Shown: positions 46,351 through 59,660, counted from the stretch's first letter. The stretch: 64,000 nt of DNA from Tolypeutes matacus (GCA_026826555.1 JAKSZT010053836.1:7989356-8053355), one strand, 5' to 3'. Notes: generated by a model not told the origin, from the letters alone. Made by a program: numbers and translations.

Positions 46351-48477
46351 TGAACACTATGGATTGACCATTAACTTTATCATTGGTGATGTTAACAAGA
46401 ACAGTTTCTTTGTAGTGGTGGGATGGGTAGTGATAACTCCAGGAATTTTGTTTGCAAAAGGGAACAAAGAAATGGGCAACAGTTGTCAGCATATGGGGAT
46501 CCTTTTTAGCTTGGGTTTTCATAGAAGTAGATTATGAGACCAGTATTAAAGTGAAATAATTTTATTTGGAAAAGTGCAGGTAAAACTCTTAGGTGAGTTG
46601 TGAAGTAATGCGGGAATGAGAGGACAGCTATTAAAGGGTGTATTAATAAAGCCAGCTACCACAGAGGTGATGGAGTTTAGTTACTCAGACTTTAAATCAA
46701 CAGCATAATCTTTGATATTTCCTTCTTTAATTATTAAACTACTAGTAAGTTGTGAGTCCCATGGACTGTGTCTCCAAAATCAATCTATTCTTCAACTGAA
46801 GAAATGTTTTCATTCAATATGGCTTGACTTATATGAAAATGTATGATAGATGTATAACCACAGAATACTTAAGAAAATGGCTTCATGTGAAACACACACA
46901 AATAGACCTGGCAGAGATATTTTTTATGAGGGCATCCTAGAGTACAGCTTCTAAAATGATGTGCAGTTATCAATTTCTTAGGAGTTGTGACCAAAAAGCT
47001 TCATATACAAAATTATTGATGGAAAAATCAAGAGAATGTATAATCAGCTTGCATTAAAGGCTCCATATGCTTTTAAGTCACAAAGTGGAGGTGGAGGTGG
47101 CCTTCGTAATTGTACAATGATAAGATTCTTGTTAACCCACAGCTGTACGTATTTCCTTTCTCATTTTCTGGAATTGGGTTCATCTTCCTCCAAACTCTTT
47201 GTTTATAAATGAATATGATGCATGTTCCTTTTATAAATATTTTTTGTATTTGTATTACTTTATTTTAGAAGTCAATATTAAAGCAGAAATTCTGCTGTAT
47301 ACAGCTTTGTATATATACATAGAGTGCCATGTATTTAAATGCTTGATAAATATTTGTGGATGAATGAATAAGTTTTTCAGCACATATTTCTTGAAACAAA
47401 TCTTTATATTTCTTGAATTTTGTTTAGTAAGTAGATTGCCCAAATTATTTAAATTGTATGCCATACATATTATTATTTTTCCAGTGGTGACTAATAAGAT
47501 ACTGTGATTGAGGTTCTCCATGTGTCTTTCCAGATCCACCCTTTACTCTTTTTCATTCTGTTCCCATGTCCTCTGGCTTCTAGTTGGGATCATCCAGTGG
47601 GAGGCACCACAAGATATCAGAGAGTGAAAGATGAGTGAGGTTTAGGTATTTTATTTTTCCAGCTCTCCACTGTTGGGTCACCTTGGATTAGCTATGTTGC
47701 TCTGTTAAGGCTGAACTGCCAGGTGGCTTTCTCCACATAGCTATTTTCTAGGATTGCTGGAAATCACTTCCTCCTCTTGCTTTTTCATGCCAAGGGGTGG
47801 TAAAGGCTTCCTGATGTACTAGTCCCAGGATATTGCTCTGGCCATACCTTTGCAAATAGTCTTCTTATTAAACACTTTACAGTTATTCACTGTAAGTATA
47901 CCATCTGTTTCCTGTCAAGACCTTAGTGTAATCAGCTACTATTTGTTTTTTAGAGATTCAAATATAACTTTTTACGTAAGTGATTTTTCATATATACTTA
48001 GGCATTAGTATCCTGAAGACTGGGAGGAAGAAGTACCTTGTGAGAGGACTTACTATTTTATTAGAGAAAATCTTGGCAGAACCTTTTAGAATAGCATGGC
48101 TCTAAGTCCATCAGTCCAATTTTACTACAATTATTCTTGAGCTTTTCTACTTTAATACTATGTGGTCCTTTTTAGCATTGTATTTTTTCTTAATGTTAAA
48201 GACTGATATGTTTGTTTGACATCTTTCAAGAATCTATACTGCTTATAGTTTTGTTATAAGCAGTACTTTTATTTGCCTATGTATTACTATTTGGTAAAAA
48301 AAAAGAACTATAAGTATTTGTTAGATATTCATTTGTTTTCTCTTTATAAATATGTTTCCTCAAATTCAGCTTTATTTGGTTATTATGTCATCAGTATAGA
48401 AGTAATCATGTCTAACTTGCAAAACAAACAAAAAGTTTATTTGATGGGAGAAGATATATTTAAAATAAAACATAGCT
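46351..48477. other. Intronic sequence, mostly unassigned
   Basis: A block at about 46520-46700 (GAGACCAGTATTAAAGTG and TTTTATTTGGAAAAGTGCAGG) resembles part of 60440-60760 and may be another old LTR family. The rest shows nothing nameable. There is no exon or RNA gene. Confidence 0.4.
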
Positions 48478-48487
48478 ATTTGTTGAC

Positions 48488-48713
48488 TTTTTTTTTTTTT
48501 TTTTTTTTTTTAGGTACTGGGGATTGAACCTGGGACCTTGTATGTGGGAAGCCGGTGCTCAACCACTGAGTCACATTGGCTTCCCTTAGTTGGTTTTTTT
48601 CATTTGTTTTGCTTATTGTTCATTTCTGTTTTTTTCAGGAGGCCCCGGGACCCAAACCCAGGACCTCCCATGTGGGAGGCGGGAGCTCAACTGCTTGAAT
48701 CACATCTGCTCCC
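48488..48713 (-). mobile_element. DAS-type SINE, two units, antisense
   Basis: T24 tail at the left, then GGGACCTTGTATGTGGGAAG (unit one) and AGGACCTCCCATGTGGGAGG (unit two), ending CATCTGCTCCC. Short imperfect flanking repeats around ATTTGTTGA and ATTGTTGA. Confidence 0.9.
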
Positions 48714-49079
48714 AAATTGTTGAATAATATTAATCTTTTAAGCTTTCTACCTCTCCCTTCCCTACCTCAAGATAATGACTATTCTCAAATCCAGAATTTA
48801 AAATTATGTATTTGCTTTTAAAAGAGCTTTATCACATGTACATGCATGCTTGAATGGCATATTGTTACATTTATTCATTTTTGAGCTTTATATGAAGGAA
48901 ATAATATTTTATGAAATTTTCTTATTTCATTTACTAAGATTTATTGACATTGTCACTACTGTATTTCATTGTGTGACTCTACCACAATTTGTTTACCCAT
49001 TCTGTAGTTGATAAGTCTTTTGTTGGATAACTGGTAAAATTCATCCACAATAAACAATTTTGAGACATATTCCAATGAA
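48714..49079. other. Intronic sequence, possible L1 3'-UTR scrap
   Basis: Wording such as ACCACAATTTGTTTACCCATTCTG and ATTGACATTGTCACTAC suggests an old antisense L1 tail. It is too mutated to fix ends. Confidence 0.35.
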
Positions 49080-50600
49080 ACAATAATATTTTAAAGATAA
49101 AAATCCTCACAACTCAAGGAGAAAGATGAAATACCTTAAAGGGGCAAGAGATTAAATTAGTCATCAGATTTCTTGAAAGCTACATATAAATCAGACCAAC
49201 CATGGTACAAATTTTTCAAGAAATTCAAGGAAAAGAAAATGTAGACCAAGGATTTTATATCTTGCCAAACTGTCTTTCAAATGTCAAAGCTATAGTGAAA
49301 ACAGTTTTGAACATGGAAAAAAACAAGGGTAGTACTCTATATGTGTGCCCTTCGAGGAATCCCTTAGAGCAGGCATGTGCAAACTTTTTGTAAAGGTCAG
49401 GCTGAAAATAATTTAGGCTTTGCATGCCATATGATCTCTGTTGCCACAACTCAATTCTGCCATTGCTGTGCAAAAGCAGTTGTAGAGACAAACATAAATG
49501 CATGACTATGGCTGTGTTCCCATAAAGCTTTAGTTACAAAAATAGTTGGTTGGCTGGATTTGGCCTGTGGACTGTAATTTGTCAACTTATGTACTACAGA
49601 ATGACCTTCATCTAATGAAGAGATGAATGGGAACACTTGAGGTAAAGGACTGATGGGGAACATTTCATATATTTAATTTTAGAACTAAGTCTAAATTTAG
49701 GTTGGGAAGGTGTGTAGAAGTTATATGTTCTGTCAAAGTAGAAAGAATGCAACTAAAATGGGAGGAGAAGAAAGAGAGAGAAAAGGGAAAGCAGAAAAAG
49801 ATCACTGCTGCATAGATAATAGGTAGAATCTGAAGGAGGCCATTTACCTCTTGGTACACCATAACAGTTTACTAGACCCAATTTTAATTTTTTAGTTTCT
49901 TTTCTAACAGGCCTAACTATTTTTCAGAACTGTTATTTCATACTTTTCATTCCTTCTTAGAGGACTTTCAAAGAACAAAGACAACATTAACTTATTTAAA
50001 AAATCAAAATATTCTATGTGTAATTATAAGATGGATCAGTAGAAACCTTTTATAAATCTAAGATACATTGTGGGATCTTAGTGTTCTTATTTTTCATATG
50101 CCTTGAAGCATTTTGCTGTTTTTTTAATCATCCTAGTAATTAATTTATCATTACTTACCGATTATTACCAACCCTGCTGAAGAAATCTAATATAAGAAAA
50201 CAGAAGTTGCTCGAAGGACCCTGCCACAGTGAAATCAATTGTCATTCCTTAGCTTTCTTATTTCAGTGCCCGAAGTATTGTATTATCTTTCAAGAAGGCA
50301 TAAAAGAACACTGAAGAGACGCTGTTGTCACCTGCTTTTAGCCTGCATTGAATAGAGTTGAGAATTGAGAATTTTTCATTTTCCACCCATAATGGTAAAA
50401 GAGAAGAAAATTGACAGAGGAGGATCTTCCACTATTATTAGATAAATAAGATGAATACAAATAGGCAGATAGGAGCACCTTAAACTCTAATAACGATAGA
50501 ATTGGTCAAATAAGTTAAATCTCAGAATGTGTATATTCAGAAAACAATATCCTAAATGAGCTTTCTCAAGCTCAAGAATCAATGCATGAACAATACCTTT
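49080..50600 (+). mobile_element. Old plus-strand L1/HAL1 remains
   Basis: Positions 49080-49365 read like the sequence downstream of the ORF1 core of a HAL1/L1 element (FYILPNCLSNVKAIVKTVL in the frame from 49202). A hAT fossil interrupts it. The stretch 49590-50600 continues A-rich in the same orientation without a clear motif, so its assignment is weak. Confidence 0.45.
49370..49588 (+). mobile_element. MER5A-type hAT-Charlie nonautonomous DNA transposon
   Basis: The order CAGGCATGTGCAAACTTTTTG, TAAAGGTCAGGCTGAAAATA, TTAGGCTTTGCATGCCATA, GCCATTGCTGTGCAAAAGC and GGATTTGGCCTGTGGACTG matches MER5A along its length. The right end is TAATTTGTCAAC. The copy has no coding capacity and is mobilised, when active, by a Charlie transposase. 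Confidence 0.85.
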
Positions 50601-51533
50601 TTATGATGTTTCTGTGCTCAGATTTACTTGATTTAAAGAAGTTTGCCATATTTAAATTCTTTTGAAATTTGCAAAAAGTAGTTTTTCAGTATACCTTTAT
50701 TCTTCTGTAAATTATTGAGAATATGACTTCAAAATATATAGCCACAAAAAGTAACCATTGGACCCAGATGGCAAATATTCTTGGTATAGTGAGGATTAAA
50801 ACTGACAGACATATAAGAGATAAGAAAGAAGGGACTTAAGGGGACTATGAAAGTTGTAAACACAAAGGAAACCACTAGAACAAAAACATAAGCTTTCCTA
50901 AATATCAAAATAAATCAAAGAAAAGTGAAGAAGACATGAAGTAGAGGAAAAAAATCCAGAAGATGTAGCATAATACACACAGTAATGATAACAAAACAAT
51001 ATGACAGAGTTGAGACCCACCATATCAATAATATCAATAACTGTGAGTGGGATTTCCATAGAAAAATAAAGGACCAGGCTTAGATGTTATCATAGGTAAG
51101 TTCAACCTTTAATGACATATAGTCTCAATGCTATATAAATTGATTTAGAGAATAAAAAAAGAGGAAATCTTCCAAATTAATTTTATTAAACAAGTATAAC
51201 ACTGCTACTTAAACCCAATATGATTAGCACAGAAATAGAAAACAACAAACATTTATGATTTAAAATGAAATAATTAAAATAAATGAAATGTTTACTATTT
51301 ATAAATATCAAAACAAAACCTTAAAGTGAACAGGCTCAAACACATATTAAGAAAATAATATACCACAATCAAATGGGATATATGACCAGGATTCCAAGAA
51401 TGATTCAATATTAAATAAATTAAAATTCACTATATTAATAGGTCTAAGAAAAAATCATATTTTATCCCTTTAGAAAATAAAAAAGCCCATTCCTAATAAA
51501 AATTCTACAGAAAATAGGAATGGAAGGCTACCT

Positions 51534-52115
51534 AAAAAAACTTTATTACAGCAACTCAAATTTCTCATTTTTACCACTTTCAAGTGCACAATTCAGTGGT
51601 ATTCGTTATATATATCATCTTGTGCTACCATCACCAACATCCACTACCCAAATCTTTTTGTCACCTCAAACAAAACTCTGCACCTGTTAAGCAGTAACTT
51701 TCCCTTCCCCTTTTCCTTCTGGCCCCTGGTAACCTATAATCTACTATGTCTATGAATTTTCCTATTTTAGGTATTTCATATAAGTGATATGATACAATAT
51801 TTGTCTTTTCGTGTCTGGCTTATTTCACTCAACATGATGTCTTTAGGGCTCATCCATGTTGTAGCATGTATCAGAACTTCATTCCATTTTGTACCTGAAT
51901 AATATTCCACTCTGTGTATAGAGCACATTTTGTTCATCCATTTCTGTTGATGGGCACTTGGGTTGTTTACACCTCTTGGCTTTTGTGAATAATACTGCTA
52001 TGAATATTGGTGTTCAAGTCCCTGCTTTCCATGCTTTGGGGTATATACCAAGAAGTAGGATTGCTGGATCATATGGTATTATTATGTTCAACTTTCTGAG
52101 GAGCCTTGGCTGGCT
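51534..52115 (-). mobile_element. L1 3' UTR fragment, antisense, nested
   Basis: An antisense L1 tail (CTTGTGCTACCATCACCAAC, CATCCATGTTGTAGCATG and GGATTGCTGGATCATATGG) lies inside the plus-strand L1. Flanking GGCTACCT (51526-51533) and GGTTACCT (52116-52123) look like its target duplication with one change. It is 5'-truncated. Confidence 0.8.
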
Positions 52116-53519
52116 GGTTACCTTTTGAACATAATAAACATAGATATTTCAATCCCAGAGCCAGCATCTTCTACTTAATGGGGGAAACATGCATTTTTAC
52201 TAATGTCAGGATCAAAATAAGATGCTCATTTATCTCCATCACTATTAAAAGATCACCTGAATGTATTAGAGGAAACAATTAGAAGAATTGGATAAGGAAA
52301 ATTTTAACTGTAGAATATATGGTAGTATATGTGAAAAACCTGAATGGAGAGGTCCTAGAAAATTAGTGGTAGGATGAGGACCATAAAAGAACTCAGCAAG
52401 GTAACAATTATAAAATTAACATTCAAAAATCAGTTCCTTTCATATGTATAGTAATAATAGTTAAAAGCCACAAAGGAGGAGAAAACCAAATGTAGAGTAG
52501 ATACAATGAAGCTAAAGCACTTTAGGTATAAACTTAAGAAGACAGGTGTTAAAACCTATATGAAAGAAACCATAAACCATTCCTGAAAGGCATAAAAATA
52601 GTTGTTCATGGAAGACATTCCTTGTTCTTGCTTAGGACATTTAAACATCACAAAAATACCATTTATCCATAAGTTAATTTATAAATTTAATGCAATTTCA
52701 ATAAAAATACTATCACTTTTTTTTAATGGAGCCCAGTTAATACGGAAAATTAAGCACACAAGAATTTCTAGCAAAACACTGAAAAGGAAGAGCAACAAGG
52801 TGTACTTATCCTACCATATATTAAAACATACATAAAGTCTCCATAATTAAAACAGTTGTGACAGTGTGGTAATGTAATGGTCCATAAATATACAGAAAGA
52901 GCAATAGAATAGAATAAAAGGTCCAGAAATAGGGTCAATTATATAAGCAAGTCAGCACTGATTTCGTGTGTCAGAAATTTGGAGAAGGTGTAATGACTTA
53001 TTTCTGCTCTGTGATGTCTGAAGCCTCATCTATGCAGACATGGACAGCTGTGATATAAATGACTGGGGACTGGAATCATCTGAAAGCTTTTCACTCAAAT
53101 GTAATATACTTCTGGTTGGATGATAGGGAGGCTGGGATCCAGTGGGAACATTGATCAGATAATTTACATGTAATCTCTGTGTGCTTTGGACTTCTCATAG
53201 CATGCCAGCTGAGTTTCAATAGGGAGTATCCTAAGAGGAAACATGAAGAGATCAAGCATTCCAAAGAAACTCTGGCAAAAGCTGGATAGCTTTTATGACC
53301 AAGCCTTGGAAGTAACAGCATCACTTATTCTGTACTCTACTTTTTGAAGTAGTCTTTTTGAACCCACCCAGATTCAATGGGAGAGATATAGACTCTTCCT
53401 CTCAATGGGAGCACTTTAAAATAATTTGAGTGACATTTTAAAACTGCCTCAATATCTAACAAAAATACAGATCAATTCCATTTCTAGGGCTTTATTCTGA
53501 AACCGCATCTCCAGAAATA

Positions 53520-53522
<3 letters not shown>

Positions 53523-53550
<28 letters not shown>
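53523..53550. repeat. (CA)n microsatellite in an L1 3' UTR
   Basis: About 14 uninterrupted CA units. Confidence 0.95.
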
Positions 53551-53955
53551 GGTTATTCATTGCAGCAATATTTGGAAACCACTTCACTTTTCAAACATAA
53601 CAGATGGCTGAACAAACAATGGTATGTTCACATTAGTAGGGCACAATGCAGCTGTTAAAAGAATGAGGAAGATCTCTTTGAAGTCATAGGGAGTATTCCA
53701 GGATATATTAAGTGACAAAGTAAAGTGTAAGTAGTATATATATAGTATACTATTTCTGAGTAAGAAAGTAATAAAAATAAGAAAATATACTAATGTTTGC
53801 TTACTTGAGTAAAAAGGAAGTATAAACTAGAAAACAATGGAACGGTAGAGAATGCTGTAGAAAGGATAGGGGATGGAAGGATATTTCACTGAGTTAATAT
53901 TCTTGCAACTTGTTTGTACATTTGAAATAATTTCCAAATAAAATGCTAAAAGTGG

Positions 53956-54551
53956 ATAAATAACATTAAAGTAGATACATATTTTTTATATCTGATTATA
54001 TAGAATATATATTTGAACTGAAGATTATTAATTCCTGTGAACCTGCTGTGGCAGTAAAAGAAACATCAATTTGTCCTTTTAACTTTACTTAAAATTATGG
54101 CTTTTAGGGAATCTATAAATATCAGAGGGGAATTATGTGGATGGGTTTACTACCTTGGACCATAAAGCTTTTATAGGTTGGTTTTGAAGGAAATTTATTT
54201 CACTTTACTTTAGCAATACCTCATAAATGTTCAAAAAATCTTAATGTGAGTCTCAAGATGAGTATAATATTGTTTTGTTTTAGTATGTTTCATGCCTTTG
54301 AATTTGGGAGGTATAGTTGGGAAGCCATTTTTAGCATGTCATTTTATGTTAACTTTTTCTTTTGATTTAAAAACCATTAGAAATGATTTTTTAAAAGAGT
54401 TATTTTTTTCTCTATTAAGTGTAGTGATGCTATGTGACTTTATCCTCTCGTTGGCTCTTAACATTACATTTATCAAAATTCTGAGGTGAATTTCAAGTGA
54501 TTAAACATTGCTTCTCAGAAAACTGATATATGAAAATATATATCTATAAAA
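53956..54551. other. Intronic sequence, nothing recognised
   Basis: AT-rich spacer between two L1 elements. The open frame at 54292-54489 is leucine- and phenylalanine-rich with no start context or homology that I can see. Confidence 0.45.
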
Positions 54552-54561
54552 ATATAGATGT

Positions 54562-57500
54562 ATTGGACAACCAGCAAGATGGCGGCAGAGTAAAGAGCTC
54601 CTAGAATCAGCTCCTGCTATGGGGCAGTTGGTGATCACCCAGAGCTATCTAGAGCACATGTTTGGGGCCTCCAGGAGACCAGAAGTGCATCCTGCAACAT
54701 CTTTGAAAGAATGGAGGGAGACGACTGCCCATCTGCAGAGAAGATTTGTAAGTAGAGCCCTCCATGCCACAGAGGCCAGTGCCCACCCTACACTGGAGTC
54801 ACAAGTCGCCTCGGAAGCTGTTCCACGGCTAGAATTGAAAGATCCACTTCCCCAAAGAGTGAGGAAGAGACGGTTGGGCACCAACTTCAGCTACTGGTTA
54901 GTAAATTCGGCGGGCTAAAGTATAAGAACAACTAAAGTTTGAACCTGATCAAGTCAGAAAGAGGCCAGTAGTCGCCATTTTAACTCCTCGCCTGACATGA
55001 GGGGAAACCGGGATGACTGAAAATAACAGTGATGGTAGAGACCGGTCTCTTTCACCCAGATTGGCCTGCAGCCCTAGCCTAGGCTATAGCCTCACCCCTA
55101 GCAGAGAGGAAGCTGGCAGGCCCTGCACCACCTATCCAGGTAAGTGCAGGTACATTTGGCTGGCACAGACTGAATAATCGGAAGTCTACCAGGGCAACTG
55201 TGGTCATCTTGGACCTGCACTGCATAGATGGCTGCCCATACCTGCAGATCCATCCCTACCCCAGGCATGGGAGAAAGGAGTGAGAAGCTTCATCAGTCTC
55301 TCTGGGTAATTACAGTCTAGGCCTGCATGAGTTGGATTATTCCACACAGCTGTGACTCTGTCCGTACCCCTGGCAAAGGAGAAAGTTGGGAGAAGCTTCA
55401 TTGGTCCTTGGGGCACTGAGGGCAGCTTGAGCCTCCACAGCTTATAGCACCAACTACATCCTCGGCTCCTACTACACAACCAGCAAGGGAGAAAGGGCAG
55501 GAAGCCCTAAACTAAAGAGAAAAACTGCACCCAGAATAAATACTCTAGTAAGCCAGATGCCAAGACACCAACAAAAAATTACAATCCACACCAAGAAACA
55601 GGAAGATATGGCCCAGTTAAAGGAACAAGATAAGCCTCCAGGTGACATAAAGGAGTTGAGACAACTAATCATAGATGTTCAAATAAATATTAATAAATTC
55701 ACAAGAATGCTAAAGAAATTAGGATATTAAGACATTGGATGAGCACAAAGAAGAATTTGAAAGCATACATAGAAAAATAGCAGATCTTATGGGAATGCAA
55801 GGTACAATAAATGAAATAAAAAATACACTGGAATCATATATAACAGATTTGAGGAGGCAGAAGTAAGGATTAGTGAGCTTGAAGAAATGGCCTCTGAAAG
55901 TGAACAAACAAAAGAACAGATGAAGAAAAGATTGGAAAAACTTGAAAAAGGTCTCAGGGAACTAAAGGACAGCAAGAGACATGCAAACATACATGTCATG
56001 GGTGTCCCAGAAGGAGAAGAGAAGGGAAAAAGGGCAGAAGGAATATTTGAAGAAATAATGGTAGAAAATTTCCCAACCCTATTGAAGGACAGAGATATCC
56101 ATGTCCAAGAAGAATGACATATTCCCATTCGAAAAAACCTGAATAGACCAACTCTGAGACACATACTAATCAGAATGGTGAAGGCCAAAGACAAAGAGAA
56201 AATTCTGTGAGCAACAAGAGAAAAGCAATGCATAACATATGAGATATACAATAATATTAAGTGCTGATTTCTCACCAGAAACCATGGAGGCAAGAAGACA
56301 GTGGTATGATATATTTAAGATACTCTAAGAGAAAAACATCCAGCCAAGAACGTTATATCTGGCAAGATTGTCTTTCAAAAATGAGGGCAAGTTTAAAATA
56401 TTCACAGATAAACAGAAACTGAGAGAGTTTGTAACCAAGCGCCCTACTTTGCAGAAAATACTAAAGGGTGTGTTACAGCCTGAAAAGAAAAAAACAGAAG
56501 AGAGAAACCTGGAAGAGAGTCTTGAAATGAAGATTATATCAATAAAAGTAACAAAGTGTCAAAAGAGTGGTGAAAATAAAATATGACAAATAAAACCCAA
56601 ATATTCAGGAATAAACTTATCCAACAATGTAAAGCACTCGTATTCAGAAAACTACAACTTATTGGTAATAGAAATAAAAAAAGACCTAAAGAATTGGAAG
56701 AACATTCCATGCTCATTGATTGAAAGACTAAATATCATCAAGATATCAATTCTACTCAAATTGATATATAGATTCAATGCAATTCCTATAAAAATTCCAC
56801 CAGCATTTTTTATATAAATGGAAAATATGATTATCAATTTTTTTTGTAAGGGTAAAGGGTCCTGAGTAGCCAGAAACATCTTAAAAAGGACAAGCAAAGT
56901 TGGAAGTCTCTCGTTTCCGGACTAAAGTTGTATTACCTAGCTACAGTGGTAAAACAGCATGGTACTGGCATAAAGACAGACACATAGACCAATGGAACCA
57001 AACTGATGTTTGAAAAACAGACCCTCACATCTGTGGTCAAGTGATTTTTGACAAGCCTGTTAAACCCACCCAGCTCGGGCAGATCAGCCCATTCAACAAA
57101 TAGTGCTGAGAAAATTGGATATCCATAGCAAAAGAAAGAAAGAGGACCCCTATCTCACACCCTCTGCAAAAATTAACTCAATATGAATAAAAACCTAAAT
57201 ATAAAAGCAAGAACCATAAAGGTTCTAGAAGAAAATGTAGGAAAATATCTTCAAGACCTGGTGGTAGCTGGTGCATTCTTAAAGGAGATAAGAGGAGTAC
57301 TGAGATGGACTACTGATATTTAATGTATGTAGAAGTTTTAATTAGCTTTACTATAAAAGGGTGGAAATGTACAGAGTTGATGGTAACACATTATAGTGAG
57401 TAACAGCTGGTTTATAAATGGGGATGTGGCTGAAAATTGTAGTCTAGGGATGTAAATGCCAATTGGCAGAAAGCTAGAGAATAATCTAGGAATTGAATAG

Positions 57501-58158
57501 CACAGTAAACCCAGAGGTGGATGAGAATTGTGGTTGATGGTACAGATGCAAGAGTGTCCTTTGTGAGCTAGAGCAGCTGTACATCACTATTGCAGGGTGG
57601 TGTGAATGTGGAGAAGCATGGGAAAAATACAGCTGGAGTGCCCTATGAAGTGTATTTAACAGTAATAATGTAATATTCTTGCATCTATGCCAAAGATGTA
57701 CTGTGTTGATAATGGGGGAGTATGGAAAATGTGTGCCAAATATATGCTGTGGGCCTGGTAATAATCAGATGATATTTTCTCATAATCTGTAACAAATATT
57801 CCACCAGAGCATGGTGTGTTGATAGAGGGGTGTTGTTTAGGAATTCTGCACATGTGCATGATTGTTTTATAAGTTTACAAATTCTTAATAAAAATATATT
57901 AAAATAATAATAGGATGGGTTGGGAGAAAAATACACCAAATGTAAGATAAAGACTATAACTTGTAAGATTTTGACTGTATTCTTTCATAAGTTGTAACAA
58001 ATTTCTCACGACAATGCAAGGTGTTCGTGGAAGGTTGATGTATGGGACCCCTGTATGATGTTATGAATGTTTGCTTTGTAAGTTCACAACTTTTACTATA
58101 CATTTATTGTTTATGTATGTTCATTTATGAGTGGTATACTTAAATAAATTTAAAAAAT
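54562..58158 (+). mobile_element. Internally deleted L1 with both ends present
   Basis: A 3.6-kb L1 between duplications ATATAGATGT at 54552-54561 and 58159-58168. The 5' UTR opens ATTGGACAACCAGCAAGATGG, the kind of start only full-length L1s have. ORF1 covers about 55590-56590. In its frame 55887-56117 it reads VMGVPEGEEKGKRAEGIFEE, and a stop ends this piece. Directly after, at about 56590-56600, the text jumps to the C-terminal part of ORF2 (NLSNNVKHSYSENYNLL in one frame, 56610-56660). Endonuclease and RT are missing. The ORF2 end continues to about 57330, then a 3' UTR runs to an A/T-rich tail near 58140-58158. The copy is dead. Confidence 0.88.
55887..56117 (+). pseudogene. L1 ORF1p fragment (RNA-binding core)
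   Basis: 77-codon open piece with the coiled-coil end (EQMKKRLEKLEKGLRELKDS), then VMGVPEGEEKGKRAEGIFEE and the following core residues NFPTLLKDRDIHVQEE. It ends at TGA. ORF1p binds L1 RNA. This one is broken by frameshifts on both sides. Confidence 0.85.
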
Positions 58159-58168
58159 ATATAGATGT

Positions 58169-59352
58169 GTTAAGTAGTAAGAATTTGGAATTTTAAAAGA
58201 AATCCCCTCTTTAAAAATAATACAATAATAGGAATCATGAAGAACAAACATTTATTGTACCTAAATTAGGTTTGGCATTTGCTATAGAGTTTGATTTGTG
58301 TGGAATTTTTCAGAACCGATTAGGTACAGTGATACAGGTTCAAATGTAATAAGTAAAATCTCATTTTAATAAATTGTAGGTCTATGTGATAACTGCTGTA
58401 AGATTGTATACATTTTTATATTTATTAGATATTTTGGTACGTGAAATTACTAAACCATGGGCTTTTAAAACTGTTTATAAGCTACATGAATATTATGCAA
58501 AATATTTAAAAATAAGTATTGGCTATATTAAAAGAGTTTCAGTAGATGTGTCTTTATGATTCAGAACACTCTTGTCATTCTGTCTCTGCTCAGAATTCTT
58601 CCATTGATGGAAATCTCAATCCATTGAAAAACAGCCATTCTATTTTATATATTTAAAATATAAATTAAGAAATATGTACTCCTTATGATTAGTACTTTTT
58701 GGTTTCTCCTGATTGTTAAGAGCTGTACATGTGCACTTTAACCAATCTTCCACCTATTTGTTCTTTATGTATTTTGAGATATCTTATTGGCTGCTTGTCT
58801 TCTATTATTTAGGCAAGCATCCCTAGTTCCTTCAACCATTCTTCACATTACAAGGTTTCCATTCCATATCCATCATAGTGTCAGATGGTGTTTAGAGAAC
58901 CCTTATTCTGTTATGTCCGGTGGTGGTCTAAGAACTTTACATATATTAACTCATTTAGTCCTCAGCATCACCATGAAAACATATGCTATTTTTAGACCAT
59001 TTTGAAGATAAGGGACCTGAGGCATAGAGATCTTGCACAGATTGCCTCCGATCTCTCAGGCAGTATATGGTAAAATCAGAATTACATAAATATAAGATAC
59101 ATATTATCTTAGTTGATCTTTTGACATCTTACCATCCCCTCTGGACAAACTGTATTTGTCAATAACCCATTCAAACCTAACAGATTTTAACAGAGAATGG
59201 TGTGTTATCTAATGGGAGACCATTACTTTCCTTTGTTTTCAACATAATATTTTATTAATATTAATGCACACTAATATTGTATTTTATACCAATGTTCTGT
59301 TGAGATATAGTTAGGCTATACACAACAAAACCTCTTAGTCATTATTATTATT
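58169..59352 (+). other. Intronic sequence with one MIR fragment
   Basis: A MIR-like block at about 58905-59065 shows TCATTTAGTCCTCAGCATCA, GAAGATAAGGGACCTGAGGC and CTTGCACAGATTGCC. The remainder is AT-rich with nothing nameable. There is no exon. Confidence 0.6.
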
Positions 59353-59437
59353 ATTTTTTTTAAGGGGACTGGGGATTGAACCTGGGACTCTGTATATGGG
59401 AAGCAGGTGCTCAACCACTGAGCTACACCTGCTCCCC
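59353..59437 (-). mobile_element. DAS-type SINE, single unit, antisense
   Basis: T-rich tail at the left followed by TTGAACCTGGGACTCTG and CCACTGAGCTACACCTGCTCC. A second SINE is inserted at its very 5' end. Confidence 0.85.
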
Positions 59438-59444
59438 CATTAGT

Positions 59445-59660
59445 ATTTTTTTTTTTTTTTTTGAGGTACTAGGATTGAACCCAGGACCTGGTATGTGGGA
59501 AGCTGGCATTTAACCACTGAGCCACATTGGCTCCTCTGAGTTGGTTTTTCTTGTTTGTTTGCTTGTTGTTTTTTTGTTTTTAGGAGGCACCGGGAACTGA
59601 ACCAGGGACCTCCCATGTGGGAAGCAGGGTCTCAACTGCTTGAACCACATCTGCTTCCCC
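59445..59660 (-). mobile_element. DAS-type SINE, two units, antisense
   Basis: T16 tail, unit one (TTGAACCCAGGACCTGG), spacer, unit two (GGGACCTCCCATGTGGG), flanked by perfect CCCCATTAGT at 59435-59444 and 59661-59670. The left duplication overlaps the C-run at the end of the neighbouring SINE. Confidence 0.92.

Larger units (their letters stand above)
50601..53955 (+). mobile_element. Old L1, plus strand, with an L1 fragment nested in it
   Basis: Downstream part of ORF2 in sense. The frame at 52602-52835 reads MEDIPCSCLGHLNITKIPFI, then HKLIYKFNAISIKI, the typical C-terminal ORF2 region. Then comes a 3' UTR with a (CA)n stretch and the block TATTTGGAAACCACTTCACT to TTTCCAAATAAAATGC near 53943. 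Stops are frequent. It is interrupted at 51534-52115 by an antisense L1 piece. The left end is uncertain because the older part merges with 49080-50600. Confidence 0.75.

Noticed and set aside
46031..46522. 163-codon minus-strand frame
   Set aside because: It lies across the ancient repeat copy, has no recognisable domain and no splice or promoter context.
55787..56293. 168-codon minus-strand frame
   Set aside because: It is the shadow of L1 ORF1, which is read on the plus strand at the same place.
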